A stretch of DNA of 64,000 nucleotides from Sorex araneus (GCF_027595985.1 NC_073307.1:17288395-17352394), one strand, 5' to 3'; numbered from the stretch's first letter, positions 10,072 through 24,720 are shown. The notes: generated by a model from the letters alone, not told the origin. Program-made: numbers and translations.

Positions 10072-12295
10072 GTAACTTCACCTTTTTTAAACCCCCGCTT
10101 TTTAACATCAAAAAACAACACCTCAGATTTGTAGTGGAAGTGTGTATCCGGAATGGTGGTTCTGTCGGGAGCTGAATGTGGGAGCCTGTGTCGTGTCGGG
10201 GAAGCGGGCTGTTCGTACCCTTCCAGCCTTCGGGAGAGTTCGGGAGAGTTTGAGTGCCGGGACAAGTGTTTGATCTCCTCTACAAAGTTGTCAGGTGTGC
10301 TGTGGGTGGGAGAGTTAGCTTGTGGAGGAACTGTTTCCTTACGAACAGTATTTTCACATCGTTTACTGTATGGCATGTCTGTAGGATGAGTTAAAAAGGA
10401 AAATATTTTGCTGTTTTAACGGTTTTATCTCTTTGGCTTTCATACTCGAATCATTTCCACCACAAGCCCGAGATGGAGCTGGAGTCTTCCTTATGTATGT
10501 AAGGCAAGAGCTTCAACTCTTCTCTCTCTCTCTCCAGCCCCTGACTTTTAGACTTTTGTCAACGTTAACTGAACATATTTGATGACACTGCTTGATATAA
10601 GATCCTTACTATGGCTTATCAGTTGACTTTGATTTAGCATTGCATCGTTGTTTTTATTGCACGTCATGCCAAAATCTTACGGCCCTTACTCTCAGGTTGC
10701 CAGTTGCAAGTTGAAAGCAGGTTTGCTCAAACCCTTTAGGTTTTGAAATGATTCAAAACAACGCTCCTCCCCAAATTAGTTTTTAATGGTCCTTGGAATT
10801 CATGGCAAATATATTCTAACTGAAGGTTTTCTGACCATTCCTTTTAGGACACCCATGCTTTATTTCTTCAAGTCTTAAAGATAAACCTTATCAGATGCTC
10901 AACCCATCAGTTTCCTTTACAAAGGTTTACTGAACACTTTTTTTTAAGAAGATTCAGGATCCCTTTGCAAATCTTAGGAAAATTATGGCCTCATTCTCAA
11001 GAAATTATATACATGCACTCAAACGCCTATCTAAATATACTTCTAGCTTCAGATATTTTTTGTGTCATCTGATATTTATCTGTGGACTCTGAATTAAAGG
11101 CCTCATGAAGACTATCTCAGAATAAAGTCAATTGAAGGTTGTGTTTCTTGTCAGCCTGAGAGAACAGTGTAGTACTTCAGAGTGTTTGCATTTTCAAATT
11201 TGAATAAAGTGACCACAAATAAAAACAAGCTTAAAAAAAATCAAGTTAGCTCTACAGCATGGTCTAATTGGGGTAAGCTGTGCATTTTACAACCTACAGA
11301 CCCGTGGTCTTCAGCCTTGAGTCCACAGGGCAGCCCTGGTCCAAGGGTGTTGAAGGATTGAGAACAGCTGCTTCTCACTGCCAGTCAGACTGGAGTGCAA
11401 GATAGGTGCTGGTCCACAGGCATAAACAAGATGAAGAATTCTGCTATATATGTCTTGAGCATATTTGATGTGAATTATCTCTGGCTTCTCCCTTACCCCC
11501 TTAGAACTTAACACATAGAAAAGAGGGAGTGACGATGTAAAAAGTTTTTTCACACTTTCTAATGAATTATCAACTATAGACCATTGAGGATTTATCTCTG
11601 ATCAGTTAGTAGGGCCAAATTGGGAATACTATGTTAAGGAATTTCCATTTATTTAAAATCTGCATTTTTGTGGTAGTTCTGTACATTAAATGCGCACATA
11701 ATCTTTGGCTTGACAAGAACTCATCCAGTGAATCCTTACTTATAGCAGCAACAGGCTTTTGAAAACCTCTCATGTACACTCCTGTTTTTCACCAGGATGA
11801 TCTTAATTCGGTTCAGTGGAACTATTGCAGTTGATTTGTAACCTCATCAGTTTATGGTCCCTGCTATCCTGTTCTGTTTGTATCACTTAAATGTGAAGCC
11901 TTACACTTTGTGTCTCATTAATTTTTCAGAGTAGTTGTTTAAATCTTTTCTGAACTATTCTTAGGATTCTATTTCAACCTGGTCATGTATCTATGAGTTT
12001 TAGTTCAGTACTTCACTGTAGATGTTTATGCGAACATGCAAATAGCATGTTACTTGGTTTGACTTATCTTATTTGTCTTCCTTTCTGCATTTGCCCTTTG
12101 GAAATACCTACACTTTGTAACTTCTGTGGGTACTTCACATGTATTCATGCTTTCATATAAAAAAAAAGTGACCCTTTGATCTTAATCTGTTGAGTTAATG
12201 AATGCCGTACTGGCCAGGTCCCTTATGTTATGATGCACCTTTAAAAATATAAACTTCCAAGCCCCTCTCTTTTAGTCTACATCATATTTGTTTTT
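10072..12295 (+). other. YIPF5: YIPF5 intron after coding exon 1, first part
   Basis: Mostly unique AT-rich sequence. A short minus-strand SINE remnant (gtaaggcaagagc to tctctccagccc) is visible at about 10495-10545. No other clear repeat. Confidence 0.5.
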
Positions 12296-12440
12296 GTTTT
12301 CTGTTTGGTTTTGGGCCATACCCAGCAGTGCTCAGGAATTACCCCGGGAAGTGTTCAGTAACCATACAGTGCTAGGCATGGAACCCACGATTCCCAGATG
12401 CAAAGCTTGTGCTTCTGTCCTTTAAGCCATGTTTCCAGTT
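12296..12440 (-). repeat. SOR SINE, diverged, intronic
   Basis: Reverse-strand blocks: gggccatacccagcagtgct, gctaggcatggaacccacga, gatgcaaagcttgtgc. In the first large YIPF5 intron. Confidence 0.7.
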
Positions 12441-13562
12441 CGAAGTATCTTTTGTTTTTTTGTTTGTTTAACTTTGGGGGTGGGGGGAATGGACGGCTGA
12501 ACCATGTAAGTGGTTCTGAAGACTTCACCCCCAGCCCCACTGATGGCTATGTGGGTTGACACAACTGTGGTCAAGGCAGGCATTTTTAACCCCAGTAATT
12601 CTCTGATCTTGAAAGTATCTTCTCACTTTTGACCCTACTGATAGTTCATGGAATACCTGAGGATTTTCGTTAACTTAAGTAGCCAGTTCAGTGTGTTGAG
12701 ACTTTGTGTTTGTTGTTGGTAGGAGTGTTTAGTGTTCATGAGACTCAGGGTTTGCTCTCTGTTACCGTAGTGCTATAAATGTGATTTGGATTGTTAAGAT
12801 CACGTTTCCCATTCTCTGTTTTAGTGTCAAGTCAGCAGGGGCTAATTGGAAATTTTCTTGAGGAAATCTTGCCAAAAAAGGAAAATTAATACAATTGCCT
12901 TGTACTGTCTTTCTCACCTTACATCTTGAAGAAGGAATGATTGTACCATCTTTGAGGCTATCACCTGCTTCTGATATTCCTGTTCCTTGCATGGCATATG
13001 TGGGCCTATGTCCGAAGTAATACAGTGAGGACTACAGAACTGAGAAGTTAGCTTAGGCGATCTAACACATGCTTCTCATGTGCAAGACCATTTCTAGCAC
13101 ATATGACCTGCACTCCCCACCACTTGGTGGGTGGTACCCAAACTCTTCTGGTACTGAATTGTTAGGCCCTCACCTAGACCAGCAAGGCATGCACTATTGA
13201 AGTTATCCCTATAAAAGGGGATAAAAATAGAAACAGTGAGCTACCGACTCCACAGGTCCTGTGATATTTTTCAGGAATATTTGGTCAAAGCGGTTTCCAT
13301 AACAGTACTCAAATATCTCTTTGGGTTCTTTGACATTCGAGGATATTGCAAAAGCAGTGGTTGATAAAATGCCCAGGACCCAATTATGAATCAAGAAGGT
13401 GGAATCTGAGATTGTTTTAGTAACCATTATATTCTGATCACCACACTTAGTTGGTAGCTGAGGAACCAGTTTCATTCAAGAATGTCTTTGATGAATTAGT
13501 AGAAATTTCATTATTAAACCTCGACGCAGGTACAAACAGTTTAAAGTTATTTTGTCTGATTA
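12441..13562 (+). other. intronic DNA, mostly unique
   Basis: Nothing definite. A possible very old SINE trace lies at about 13050-13190 (acacatgcttctcatgtgca and a later ccagcaagg). Confidence 0.4.
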
Positions 13563-13700
13563 AGTGCTGGAGCATATCCCTTTGTGTGTGGAAGGCCCTG
13601 GATTCACTCTCCCAGCACTGTACGTGAGGGATGTCCCTGGCGGCCCTGGAGCAGAAGTGGGCTCCTCCACTGCTATAAATGGCCTTCAGCTGAATTTTGA
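13563..13700 (+). repeat. degenerate SOR-type SINE
   Basis: tgctggagcatatccctttg, then cctggattcactctcccagc, then ggcggccctggagcag follow the SINE order at low identity. Confidence 0.45.
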
Positions 13701-13718
13701 TATAGTGTTAAAAGTAAT

Positions 13719-14017
13719 CACTGTATCACTGTCATCCCCTTGTTCATTGATTTACTCGAGCGGGCACCAGTAACGTCTCTGTTGCACTCAGCCCTGAGAT
13801 TTTAGCAGTCTCTCCTTACTCGTCTTTCCCAATGGTTAGAGGCTCTTTCAGGGTCAGGGGAATGAGACCTATTGTTACTTTTTTTGGCATATCGAATATG
13901 CCACAGGTAGCTTGCCAGGCTCTGCCATGTGGGCGGGATACCCTCGGTAGCTTGCCGGGCTCTCCAAGAGGTATGTATATATCTCTTAGTTATATACTAG
14001 TTATATATTATATATTA
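13719..14017 (-). repeat. RTE-tailed SINE with TSD
   Basis: Minus-strand element with tail cactgtatcactgtcatccc at the left, ctcgagcgggcaccagtaac, and body blocks agggtcaggggaatgagacc and ttggcatatcgaatatgcc. It is flanked by the 12-bp repeat gttaaaagtaat (13707-13718 and 14018-14029). AT microsatellite sequence sits inside the duplication at the 5' side. Confidence 0.85.
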
Positions 14018-14165
14018 GTTAAAAGTAATATGCTATTAAAACTGTTTTCCAATTACTTGTCTGCAATACATGATTTTTTTTTCAGATGCTTTAAAATCAC
14101 AACTTTGCATCTAGAAACGGAAGTAAAATTTTTTCCTGTTTGTATAAGCCAGGTGTAAATGAGAT

Positions 14166-14305
14166 GTCAAAAATATTACAGAGTTGTTAAGGCATTTGCT
14201 TTGCATACTGCAGACCCGGGTTTGATCTCCAGCACCACATATGGTCCCCGGAGCATTTTCAGGAGTAATCTCTGAACATAAGGGATTATGGCCCAGAAAC
14301 ACAGG
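14166..14305 (+). repeat. SOR SINE, diverged
   Basis: Head aggcatttgctttgcatact, box B cccgggtttgatctcc, and caggagtaatctctgaacat. Intronic. Confidence 0.75.
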
Positions 14306-14446
14306 GTAGGAAATACAGTGCCACATTTTTTGGTAATTAAAAGAAAAATCATAAAAATTGCCTAACATAGTATTGTTGCTTTAATGAGTGGATATTTTAA
14401 ACATCTCTCATTGATAGCTATATCACACATAAATTGCTATAATTCT

Positions 14447-14650
14447 TTTTTTTTTTTTCCCGTTTGGTGAAACAAGAGGTTTTTATTGAAACTTTAAGAT
14501 GTGAGGGAACAGAAAGGGAGAATTACATGTTCGAGAAGTACAAAGGCTTCTCCATAGAGTGGAAGAGGCAAGCGAAGAAACAGACAAGCAAGCAATATAT
14601 ATGCTCAAGGGAGAACACAGGCTTACAGGGCAAGCTGTAAATCTTGATAA
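14447..14650 (-). repeat. retrocopy 3' end with poly(A) signal, family unknown
   Basis: A poly(T) run at about 14447-14458 is followed by cccgtttggtgaaacaagag and tttttattgaaac. On the minus strand this is AATAAA about 20-25 bases before a poly(A) tail, the layout of a reverse-transcribed RNA 3' end. The upstream 180 bp are not a repeat I can name. SINE-like blocks (ggggccacaccctgctatg) follow at 14670-14735. Confidence 0.45.
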
Positions 14651-15119
14651 ATTATGAGTTTTCCTGTTGTTTTGGGGCCACACCCTGCTATGCTCAAGGC
14701 TTCCCCCGGGCTCTGTGCTCCTCTTATTACAATTTTTTACAGGTGCGAAAGCCTTTGGTTTTTATTTGTGGGGCCTCCTCAGTGATGTTCTGGAAGGCTA
14801 CTCCTAGAGGCACGTGGCCAGCTGGGCAGTGGTTCAGGCCACGGTCTGTGGATATGGTGCTTCTTGATGCCATACCCCCGTGGGTTCAGGAGACTGCAGG
14901 GATGAACCCGGAGGCGTTGGAGGTGTTGAAAGGCCTGTGGTGATGGGGTCGAATCTGGGCAAGCTGCATGATACTGGACCAGAGTTTATCATGAGAAAAT
15001 GCTTTTCCCATTTCCAGTCCTCTTAAATAATTTTAATTACTATTATAGATAGTTATATAATATATACATAAATTAAAACTTGTTCTAAACATACACATTT
15101 ATATAATATGTACATATAA

Positions 15120-15367
15120 TGGCTGGAGCGATAACACAGCGGTTGGGCGTTCCCCTTTCACACGGCCGACCTGAGTTCGATTCCTCTGCCCTTGGAGAGC
15201 CCGGCAAGCTACCGAGAGTATCGAGCCCACGTGGCAGAGCCTGGCAAGCTTCCTGTGCGTATATTGGGTATGCCAAAAACAGTAACAATAAGTCTTTAAA
15301 TGAGAGACGTTACTGGTGCCCACTCGAACAAATCGATGAGCAACGGGATGACAGTGACAGTGACAGT
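15120..15367 (+). repeat. SOR-head SINE with RTE-type tail
   Basis: tRNA-like head (ggctggagcgataacacagc, box B tgagttcgattcc) joined to the body gagcccggcaagctaccgag and atgccaaaaacagtaacaat, ending ctcgaacaaatcgatgagca and a gatgacagtgacagtgac tail. There is no poly(A). Within the first large YIPF5 intron. Confidence 0.9.
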
Positions 15368-16210
15368 ACCTATAATACATGTGCCTGTAGCTAAAGACAC
15401 GCAGAGAAACCCTGAGTTGTACAGTCACAATGAGCATTTATGGTGTACACTGAGCTTTGGTTAGTTTCTTCCCCAATGAATATTTCTTGATTCTGTTCCT
15501 TCTTAGTATGTATTAAACTGCCTCATTTCTTTTTTTAATTGTTGTATAGTAACTTGTGCCCATGACATGGTATATTTACTGGAAGCTGTTTATATTGTTT
15601 TGACTTCCTCTCTTTCCTGTTAAAAGAACACTCGGCCCAGAGAGCAAGCCCGATGGTAGGGCACAGCTTTGTCTGCAGGATGCCTGTGTCTCCACCCAGC
15701 CGGGCTTGGTTGCTGCTCTGATTTTTTGTCTTCTCTTTTAAATAAAAATTTCACTTTGTATTCCCAACTATGTAATTGGATTAGTACCAAGGTAGTTAAG
15801 TCACGTCCTAAGCTGTGGAGTTAATAGGTGTTTAGAGACACTGCATCAAGTTTTTTGTTGTTGTTGTTATTCCTTGTTACCACTAAAATGACTAATGATC
15901 ACTAAAGTAGCCATTTTAAAAATGCAGAAATTGCTGAAGTATCAAATGAGTTAATTGGTGCATAGCTACTTTGGAAAATCAAAAGCTCTATTTAAATGCA
16001 AAGTGTATTAATAATGTTTTGTTGTATTTAGAAAGCTTCCACAAAGAGCAAGCTTGATTTTTTTCTTTACCTCTAGTTTGAAATGGTTTTTTTTCAAAAG
16101 CTTGATTTTTTTGTTTATACTCTCACTTGAAATGCATGGTTGTTCTTAAAGAGATTTATCTCCTTGCTACTTAATAAGACATATTACAAAGCAAAGAAGA
16201 ATGAATTTGT
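15368..16210 (+). other. intronic DNA, nothing recognised
   Basis: AT-rich unique sequence. Confidence 0.5.
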
Positions 16211-16375
16211 AGGCCCAAAGAGATAATACAATGGGTGAGGCACTCACCTTGTATGCGGCTGATCTGGGTTTGATCCCTGGTACCACATATTATACCCCTG
16301 AGACCTGCCAGGAGTGATTCTAGAGCACAGAGTGAGGATTAAGCCCCATGCACAGCCAAATGTAGAATGATTTTA
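16211..16375 (+). repeat. SOR SINE, diverged
   Basis: agataatacaatgggtgagg, ctgggtttgatccctggtac, and ccaggagtgattctagagca. Confidence 0.75.
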
Positions 16376-16493
16376 TATTAAATGGAAACCTAATTTATAG
16401 CAGAAAATTGTATTATATGCAGTATAAAGTCTGCCGTTTAAAATTTTCATTCATGGTTTTAGGCATGAATTATTTTACATACTAAGGAGAAAA

Positions 16494-16706
16494 TATATGA
16501 CAGGAGCAATAGCACAGCGGGTAGGGCATTTGCCTTGCATGCGGCTGACCCGGGTTCGATTTCTCAGTCCCTCTCAGAGAGCCTGGCAAGCTACCCGTGG
16601 CATATTGATACACTAAAAACAGTAACAAGTCTCACAGTGGAGACATTACTGGTGCCCGCTCGAGCAAATCAATGAACAGTGGGAGGACAGTGCTACAGTG
16701 CAGTGC
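16494..16706 (+). repeat. SOR-head SINE with RTE-type tail, 14-bp TSD
   Basis: caggagcaatagcacagcgg head, cccgggttcgatttc box B, body gagagcctggcaagctaccc, tail ctcgagcaaatcaatgaaca. Flanked by tactaaggagaaaa at 16480-16493 and 16707-16720, so it is a complete insertion event. Confidence 0.9.
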
Positions 16707-16887
16707 TACTAAGGAGAAAAAAAAAATAGAATGAAAAAGATTTATTCATCCCCTTACAAAATGCCTAAATTCTAGTATAAGTGGCACATAAGATTATAAG
16801 ATTATAAAAGATTATAAAATAATAGACAGCCTTTCATTGTAGATAATTAGTTTGATCTTAGTAATCGTTTATCCACCATCTATAAAA

Positions 16888-17020
16888 ATGGGCCCAGTAG
16901 AACAGATAGTGTAGTGGGTATGGCGCTTGCGTTACACAAGGTCTCCAGAGCACTGCCTAGATTGATCCTTGAGCGGAGTCAGGAAGTTCTGAGCACCCCT
17001 GCTGGGTGTTGCCCAACACC
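16888..17020 (+). repeat. SOR SINE fragment close to an exon
   Basis: agtagaacagatagtgtagt and tatggcgcttgcgttacac, then gagcactgcctag; an internal segment including box B is lost. It ends about 150 bp before the YIPF5 exon at 17174 and apparently does not disturb the acceptor. Confidence 0.7.
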
Positions 17021-17173
17021 CCACTCCCTGAAGTCCAGGTGAAAGGGCAAAGTGGATCCTTACAAATTACCTAAGATTCTCTGTGAGAAATATCAGTCTC
17101 TGGGGTGGAGAGAGGTGATGGAGCTGATCTGTGAGTGTAGCATGTGAGCGATGTCACTGCTGCTGATTTACAG

Positions 17174-17343
17174 GCAGTATGCTGGCTATGACTACTCACA
17201 GCAAGGCCAGTTCGTCCCTCCAGACATGATGCACTCACAGCAGCCGTACCGTGGGCAGATTCTCCAGCCATCTCAGTACACTCCAAGTACTCCTCAGCCG
17301 TTTTATGGAAACAACTTTGAGGATGAGCCACCTTTATTAGAAG
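17174..17343 (+). CDS. YIPF5: YIPF5 coding exon 2
   Basis: Acceptor TTTACAG, donor GAAG|GTAAGG. Codes the third base of Lys34 to residue 90 and the first base of Glu91. The segment is rich in Tyr, Gln and Pro ([16 protein letters not shown]) and ends with [14 protein letters not shown], a highly conserved block just before the membrane domain. One residue is missing relative to human near SQYTPS. This is the cytosolic N-terminal region expected to contact COPII and Rab partners. Exon length is 170 bases; phases agree with both neighbours. Confidence 0.95.
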
Positions 17344-17479
17344 GTAAGGGATTGGTTGCAACATTTGATAGTACTCTGTAGTTTTGAATTCATCAGTGAA
17401 AGTCTTATATTGGATAAAGTTATCCTTTTCTTTAATAGAATGTTTTATAAAAATCTATCGTAAGTGATGCATTTTCATT

Positions 17480-17640
17480 CTTTTTTTTTTTAATATCACT
17501 GTGAGATACAGTTACAAAGCTTTCATGTTTGAGTTTCAGTCATACAATGATCGAACACCCATCCCTCCAGTAGTGTATGTTTTCCACTATCAATGTCCCC
17601 ATTATCTTCCACACTCCCCCCCATACATTTTTAAACAATA
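17480..17640 (-). mobile_element. L1 3' end
   Basis: Poly(T), then gagatacagttacaaagctt, cagtcatacaatgatcgaac and acccatccctccagtag: the reverse complement of the lineage-specific L1 3' terminus seen at 26178, 27675 and 52405. Confidence 0.75.
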
Positions 17641-18449
<809 letters not shown>

Positions 18450-18707
18450 TAATTTCAATTTTAAATATGAGATTGAAGAGCAACCTTTAAATCTTCCTCC
18501 AAAATCAGTTTTTGACACCAAAAATCTCTGATATGTTTTGCATGTTACTGTATTTGTATGTATTATATTTATTCCTGTTCATTACTTTTTCATTACTAAT
18601 AATTGACGGACTTCAGTCTCTCATCTGAAGCCCAGTTTTTACTTTTTAAAGGTTGATTAATGTTAAGCCTACTGCTCTGATTATGTGTGTATATTTAGAA
18701 AGAATGG

Positions 18708-18710
<3 letters not shown>

Positions 18711-18738
<28 letters not shown>

Positions 18739-18782
18739 ACAGACAGAGAGAGAGAGAAGAGACAGACATACAGAGAGAGATC
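18711..18782. repeat. (TG)n(AG)n microsatellite
   Basis: tgtgtgtg passing into agagagag with interruptions by acagac units. Intronic. Confidence 0.9.
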
Positions 18783-18849
18783 TTCAAAGTATGAAGATTC
18801 TAGCATAATGTCATGTGTTAGAGGTGTTGGTTGCTACTTTCCTGATATA

Positions 18850-19120
18850 TTATTTTTTGTTTTATTTTTATAAGTTCACAATATTTGATTACATTTAATA
18901 TTCAAACACCAATCCCACCACCGTTAAACCTTCCCACCACCATATTTTGAATGTTTCTATCCCGAACCCCAACCCTGCCCCAAAGCAGAACCGAAATCAT
19001 TTATTTTGTATTGTTTTGTTGTGAATAAACCTCTGAAAATGCTCCAAAAAACTTTCCTTCGAGGAGAGTGTGTGAAGGTTGTTGTATTTCACCCAGGGGC
19101 CATTAAGCCCTTCTATAAGA
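18850..19120 (-). mobile_element. older L1 3' end
   Basis: ttcacaatatttgattacat, attcaaacaccaatcccacc and ccttcccaccacc belong to the antisense of an older L1 3' UTR. Confidence 0.65.
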
Positions 19121-19488
19121 GATCACTAATATGTTATTAAGGGTTGAGCCTTGTGTGTTTTTCTTGATATGTTTTAACTTTGAATGAAATGAAAGATTCA
19201 AGAATGACAGATTTAGTTCTCCCATATTCAAGAATGTCAAGCATATTTGAAATTAAAAATTGTACATGAGATTGTTTATACTTGTTTTATCTTCAGTTTT
19301 TGATTTCAGAAAATAAATAATGTACCTAATGGGGAGGTAGAGATGGTTTAGTCAGCAGAAACTTCATCATCTTTGAGCAAGTCATTTGATTCCTTATCTC
19401 CCTCTGATAGATAGTACTCTTCCCTTGCCCATCTGAAAACACTGTTTTGGAGATTAAGCAAAACAGTTTATATGAAGGGACTTCGTGT

Positions 19489-19640
19489 GTTTTGGGGGCA
19501 CACCTGGCTGTGATCAGGGCTGACTCCTGGATCTTTGCTCAAGAATCACTCCTGGTGGGCTTGGGGGTGCTGAGGATCATACCCAGGGTAGCCACATGCA
19601 AGGCACGTGCCCTGCCTACTGTACCATGGCTCCGGCCCCT
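19489..19640 (-). repeat. SOR SINE
   Basis: ttttgggggcacacctggct, gaatcactcctggtgggctt and gtaccatggctccggcccc, a near full-length reverse copy. Confidence 0.8.
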
Positions 19641-19877
19641 ATGTGGAAAAAACTTTGAAAGTTCAGGACACTCTACAGGCGTGAGGTTTTGTTTTAGAAC
19701 ATATATATTAGAACCTAAGTTAGACCACCAAGGAACACCGCCCAGCCTTTCCTAACCACTGCATTCTTAATCAGGCGTTGAGAACTAAGTACCGAGTCTA
19801 ACAAAAGCCCCAAGAATTTTTCCACCTAACGTGATTTGTAGAGGTAATTTTGTGGTTTATAGATTTTAGTTTATCTA

Positions 19878-20045
19878 TTTTTGGTGGCAGGGGAGGAGTT
19901 ACCAACAGTGCTCAGATCTGTTCCCGGCTCTGTGCTTAGGAAGTGCTCCTAACGGTGCTCAGGGGACCAGAGGCGGTATGGGGTCAGACTCGGTCTCCTG
20001 CATGCAAAGCAGGAGCGCATCCTGTTGGGCCGTCTCTCCTGCTGC
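19878..20045 (-). repeat. SOR SINE
   Basis: ccaacagtgctcagatctgt, aacggtgctcaggggaccag and ggccgtctctcctgctgct. Confidence 0.75.
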
Positions 20046-20047
20046 TG

Positions 20048-20135
20048 AATTATATATATATATATGTATATATATATACATATATATATACATATATATA
20101 TACATATATATGTGTGTGTGTATGTATACTTTACA
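20048..20135. repeat. (TA)n with TG, AT-rich microsatellite
   Basis: Alternating TA with CA/TG interruptions, adjacent to the head of the SINE at 19878-20045; can form cruciforms. Confidence 0.9.
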
Positions 20136-20259
20136 TATTTACATATTGAATACTGAATATTTAATATATAAATGTATAACATGCATTTATGTATTCCATA
20201 TTCAATATGTACATATATAAAATATATACAAATTTTGAATATATAAAACTCATTAACAG

Positions 20260-20385
20260 GAGAGATGGCTCAATATTAGATATGCCAACAACTGTAACAA
20301 TAATGGGCCTCATTCTCCTTACCCTGAACAGGACAGGGACGAACGGAGACATCACTGGCGCCCACAACAGTGATACTGTGATACA
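20260..20385 (+). repeat. RTE-tailed SINE, internally deleted
   Basis: gagagatggctcaatattag, atgccaacaactgtaacaat, ctcattctccttaccctgaa, then gacagggacgaacggagaca and gtgatactgtgatac tail. The middle of the head is lost. Confidence 0.7.
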
Positions 20386-21391
<1,006 letters not shown>

Positions 21392-21676
21392 TAAGTATCA
21401 GGGCTTTATTTAGGGGGTGTTGATTGACTAGTTCTGTGCAATTAAGATTCATCTCACTCTCGGTGTGAGATAAAGAACTGATTCAGCAGGCAGACTGTGC
21501 CTCTGTACGAGAACTGTGCTTCATGTTTTAGTACAGAACCCTGGAACTGAGAATAAATTTTAAAATCTTCTATGCCATTTCTTCTTTTACCTATGATTAA
21601 AAAATATATATGTTCACTGATTTTGTATTTATCATTAAATCGAACAGCTGTATTTTAAATTTTAATTTTGTGTGCA

Positions 21677-21838
21677 GGGAGGGAGGGAGCAATAATCCAG
21701 CAAGTAGAGAGTTGGCCTTGCACACAGCTGATCCTGGTTTAATCTCCCAGATCCTATGTGGTCCCCCAAGCACTGCCAGGAGTAATTCCTGAGTGCAGAG
21801 CCAGGAGTATGCCCTGAGTATTGCTATTACCCATAAAA
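21677..21838 (+). repeat. SOR SINE, then a (TG/TA)n tract to 21897
   Basis: gagcaataatccagcaagta, ttggccttgcacacagctga and caggagtaattcctgagtgc. A TGTA/TATG microsatellite follows at 21839-21897. Confidence 0.85.
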
Positions 21839-21897
21839 CATGTATGTGTATGTTTGTGTATATATGTACGTACGTATGTATGTATATGTATACATAG

Positions 21898-22632
<735 letters not shown>

Positions 22633-23150
22633 ACTGAATTTATCTGGAATGTGGACATCATCGGGCCAAATACACATGAAGAACTTTGAACTCTTAAATC
22701 GGACCAGCAAACTGCTGTGGCACAACTCTCACACAGTTCTAACCTTTGCCTATTGGAGCAGTGGAAGTAAATGTTGTATCACTCTGTTCATTTTTACAGA
22801 ACTTTTGAATACTATATTGGATTGATCTGCAGTGTGACTTGCTTTAAATGTTTGTGCTTATTCAAATAAGGAGTGCTATCTCTTTCCTTTAACCTTTGAA
22901 AAACATTTTTCCTTATAAATTACATTATGATGTTTATAGATAGATTTTTATCAACTGTGGGAGTTGAACCGCAGAACTGATAATCTTTCTGAAAAACAGC
23001 CCAGGCATAGTAAAGAAAACACAGACTTACTGCAGAAATATTTTTCCAAGTAATAAGGAAGGAAAAATTGCCTGTATCTCAAGTCACATATACTTGAAGC
23101 AAAAAATAAATAAATAAAAGTGATTTCGATGTAGAGTTTCATGAGTTTGT
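22633..23150 (+). other. YIPF5: YIPF5 3' untranslated region (end approximate)
   Basis: Repeat-free sequence follows the stop codon. Three overlapping AATAAA hexamers lie at 23105-23118, followed by a GT-rich stretch (gatgtagagtttcatgag), a good cleavage and polyadenylation context. Longer isoforms cannot be excluded. Confidence 0.6.
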
Positions 23151-23639
23151 ATTTCAAATTTGGACATTCATTTAAATTATCTCATGGTCTTTTTGCTAAA
23201 GTTTTGGTGATACAAGAAGTTCACAGTTGACCTTATTGCAGACATGAAGTATGTGTTGGACATAAAATGTGTTTAGACATGATAATAGCGTTAAATAATC
23301 CAGAGATCTAGATTGGCTATGTTAGTGATCATAGCTGGAAATATTTCCCAGGAAAAAGAAAATAACCTGTTATACGAAAAACATTTAAAATGTCACACTT
23401 GAGTTTTACAGTTATTAATATTGCAGTTATCAATATAAAATTTGATGCTTGCTAGTTAAAATTTCCCAATTTCAACTCTAATGTTTATTTTTGCTGAACA
23501 TTATTCTCTGTCTTATTTAATTAATAATTATAAAACATTGCCTTATAACATTCTGTAGTCTTTAGGTATTCAGTAAAAATTGACAAGAAAAAAATCTCCA
23601 AACAAGACAAATCAGCATATGTATTTACTAATTTCAGTT

Positions 23640-24720
23640 CACTACTCAATGTCCAATTTGGTCTTTTACTGTAGAATTGACATCCAATTTACCCTGTTTA
23701 TGTATTTCTGTTTCCTCTTGTGTTCAACACTTAATAGGCCTAGATTACTGTGTTTATTTTTATCTTTTTTATTTCATATGTTTGTTTCTCAGTATATCAC
23801 ATATGAGGGAAATCATACTGTGTCATTCTCTGTCTGGCTTATTTCACTGAGCATAATTCCCTCTAGGTCTGTCATTGCTATTGTAAATGGCAATGTTTCT
23901 TTTTATTTACTGACTATATTCTGTCACGCATACACCATGTTATCCATTGTCAGTGGGCACTTTTTTTCAGCTCTTTGCTATTGTAATTAGTGCTATGAAA
24001 AGGGAGTTGTCTGTATCTCTCCAAATTATTTTTTCTATTTTTCAGGTAAATTCCCAGAAGAGAGGTAATTGGATCATATAGTAGTTCTCTTTCTGCTCTT
24101 TTGGTAAATCTCTGTGTTGCTCTCTGTAATGGCTGCAGTTTATCTGACCACCTGTAGTTGCACGTTACCTTCTCTCAGATCTTTTCAGCACTTCTTGCCT
24201 TTGGGATAATAACCATTCTCATGAGTGTACCGGGATAGCTCATTGTTTGATTTGCATTTCCCTAAGATGGTGAACATTATTTATGTACCTGTTGGCCATC
24301 TTTATGTCTTTGGAGAAGTTTCTGTTCATATATTTTCCCATTTTTAAAAATCATGTTTTTGTTGTGTTTTATGAATTCTTTGTCATACATTTCCATGGGC
24401 GGTGTGGTGATGGCATTTGGGCCATACCCAGGTATGCTCAGGGATTACTCCTGGCAATACTCTGGAGACCATTTTCAACTCTTGGGATCAAACTTAGGTT
24501 AGCTGTAGGCAAGGCAAGCACCTTAAGTCTATATTGTCTCTCTAGCCCTTCATTGCGTGTGTGTGTTTTGTGTTTCATATCTTGCTACGTACCTGATTAG
24601 TAAATATCTTCCATTTAGAAGCATGTTTTTTTGTGTTTCGTGCAAGTTTCTTTTGCTGTGCAGAAGTGTTTTAGTTGGACCATTTTCTTAGGTTCTGATT
24701 TTGACTTGTATGTTCAGTTT
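23640..24720 (-). mobile_element. L1 3' region, old, interrupted by a SINE
   Basis: The plus strand reads as antisense of the L1 3' region: cacatatgagggaaatcata, ttatttcactgagcataatt, gtaaatggcaatgtttcttt, cagaagagaggtaattggatc, and beyond the SINE ttttgctgtgcagaagtgtt. Two parts, 23640-24403 and 24553-24720, are split by the SINE at 24404-24552. No intact ORF. Confidence 0.75.
24404..24552 (-). repeat. SOR SINE nested in L1
   Basis: tttgggccatacccaggtat, gggattactcctggcaatac and attgtctctctagccc. Confidence 0.8.
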
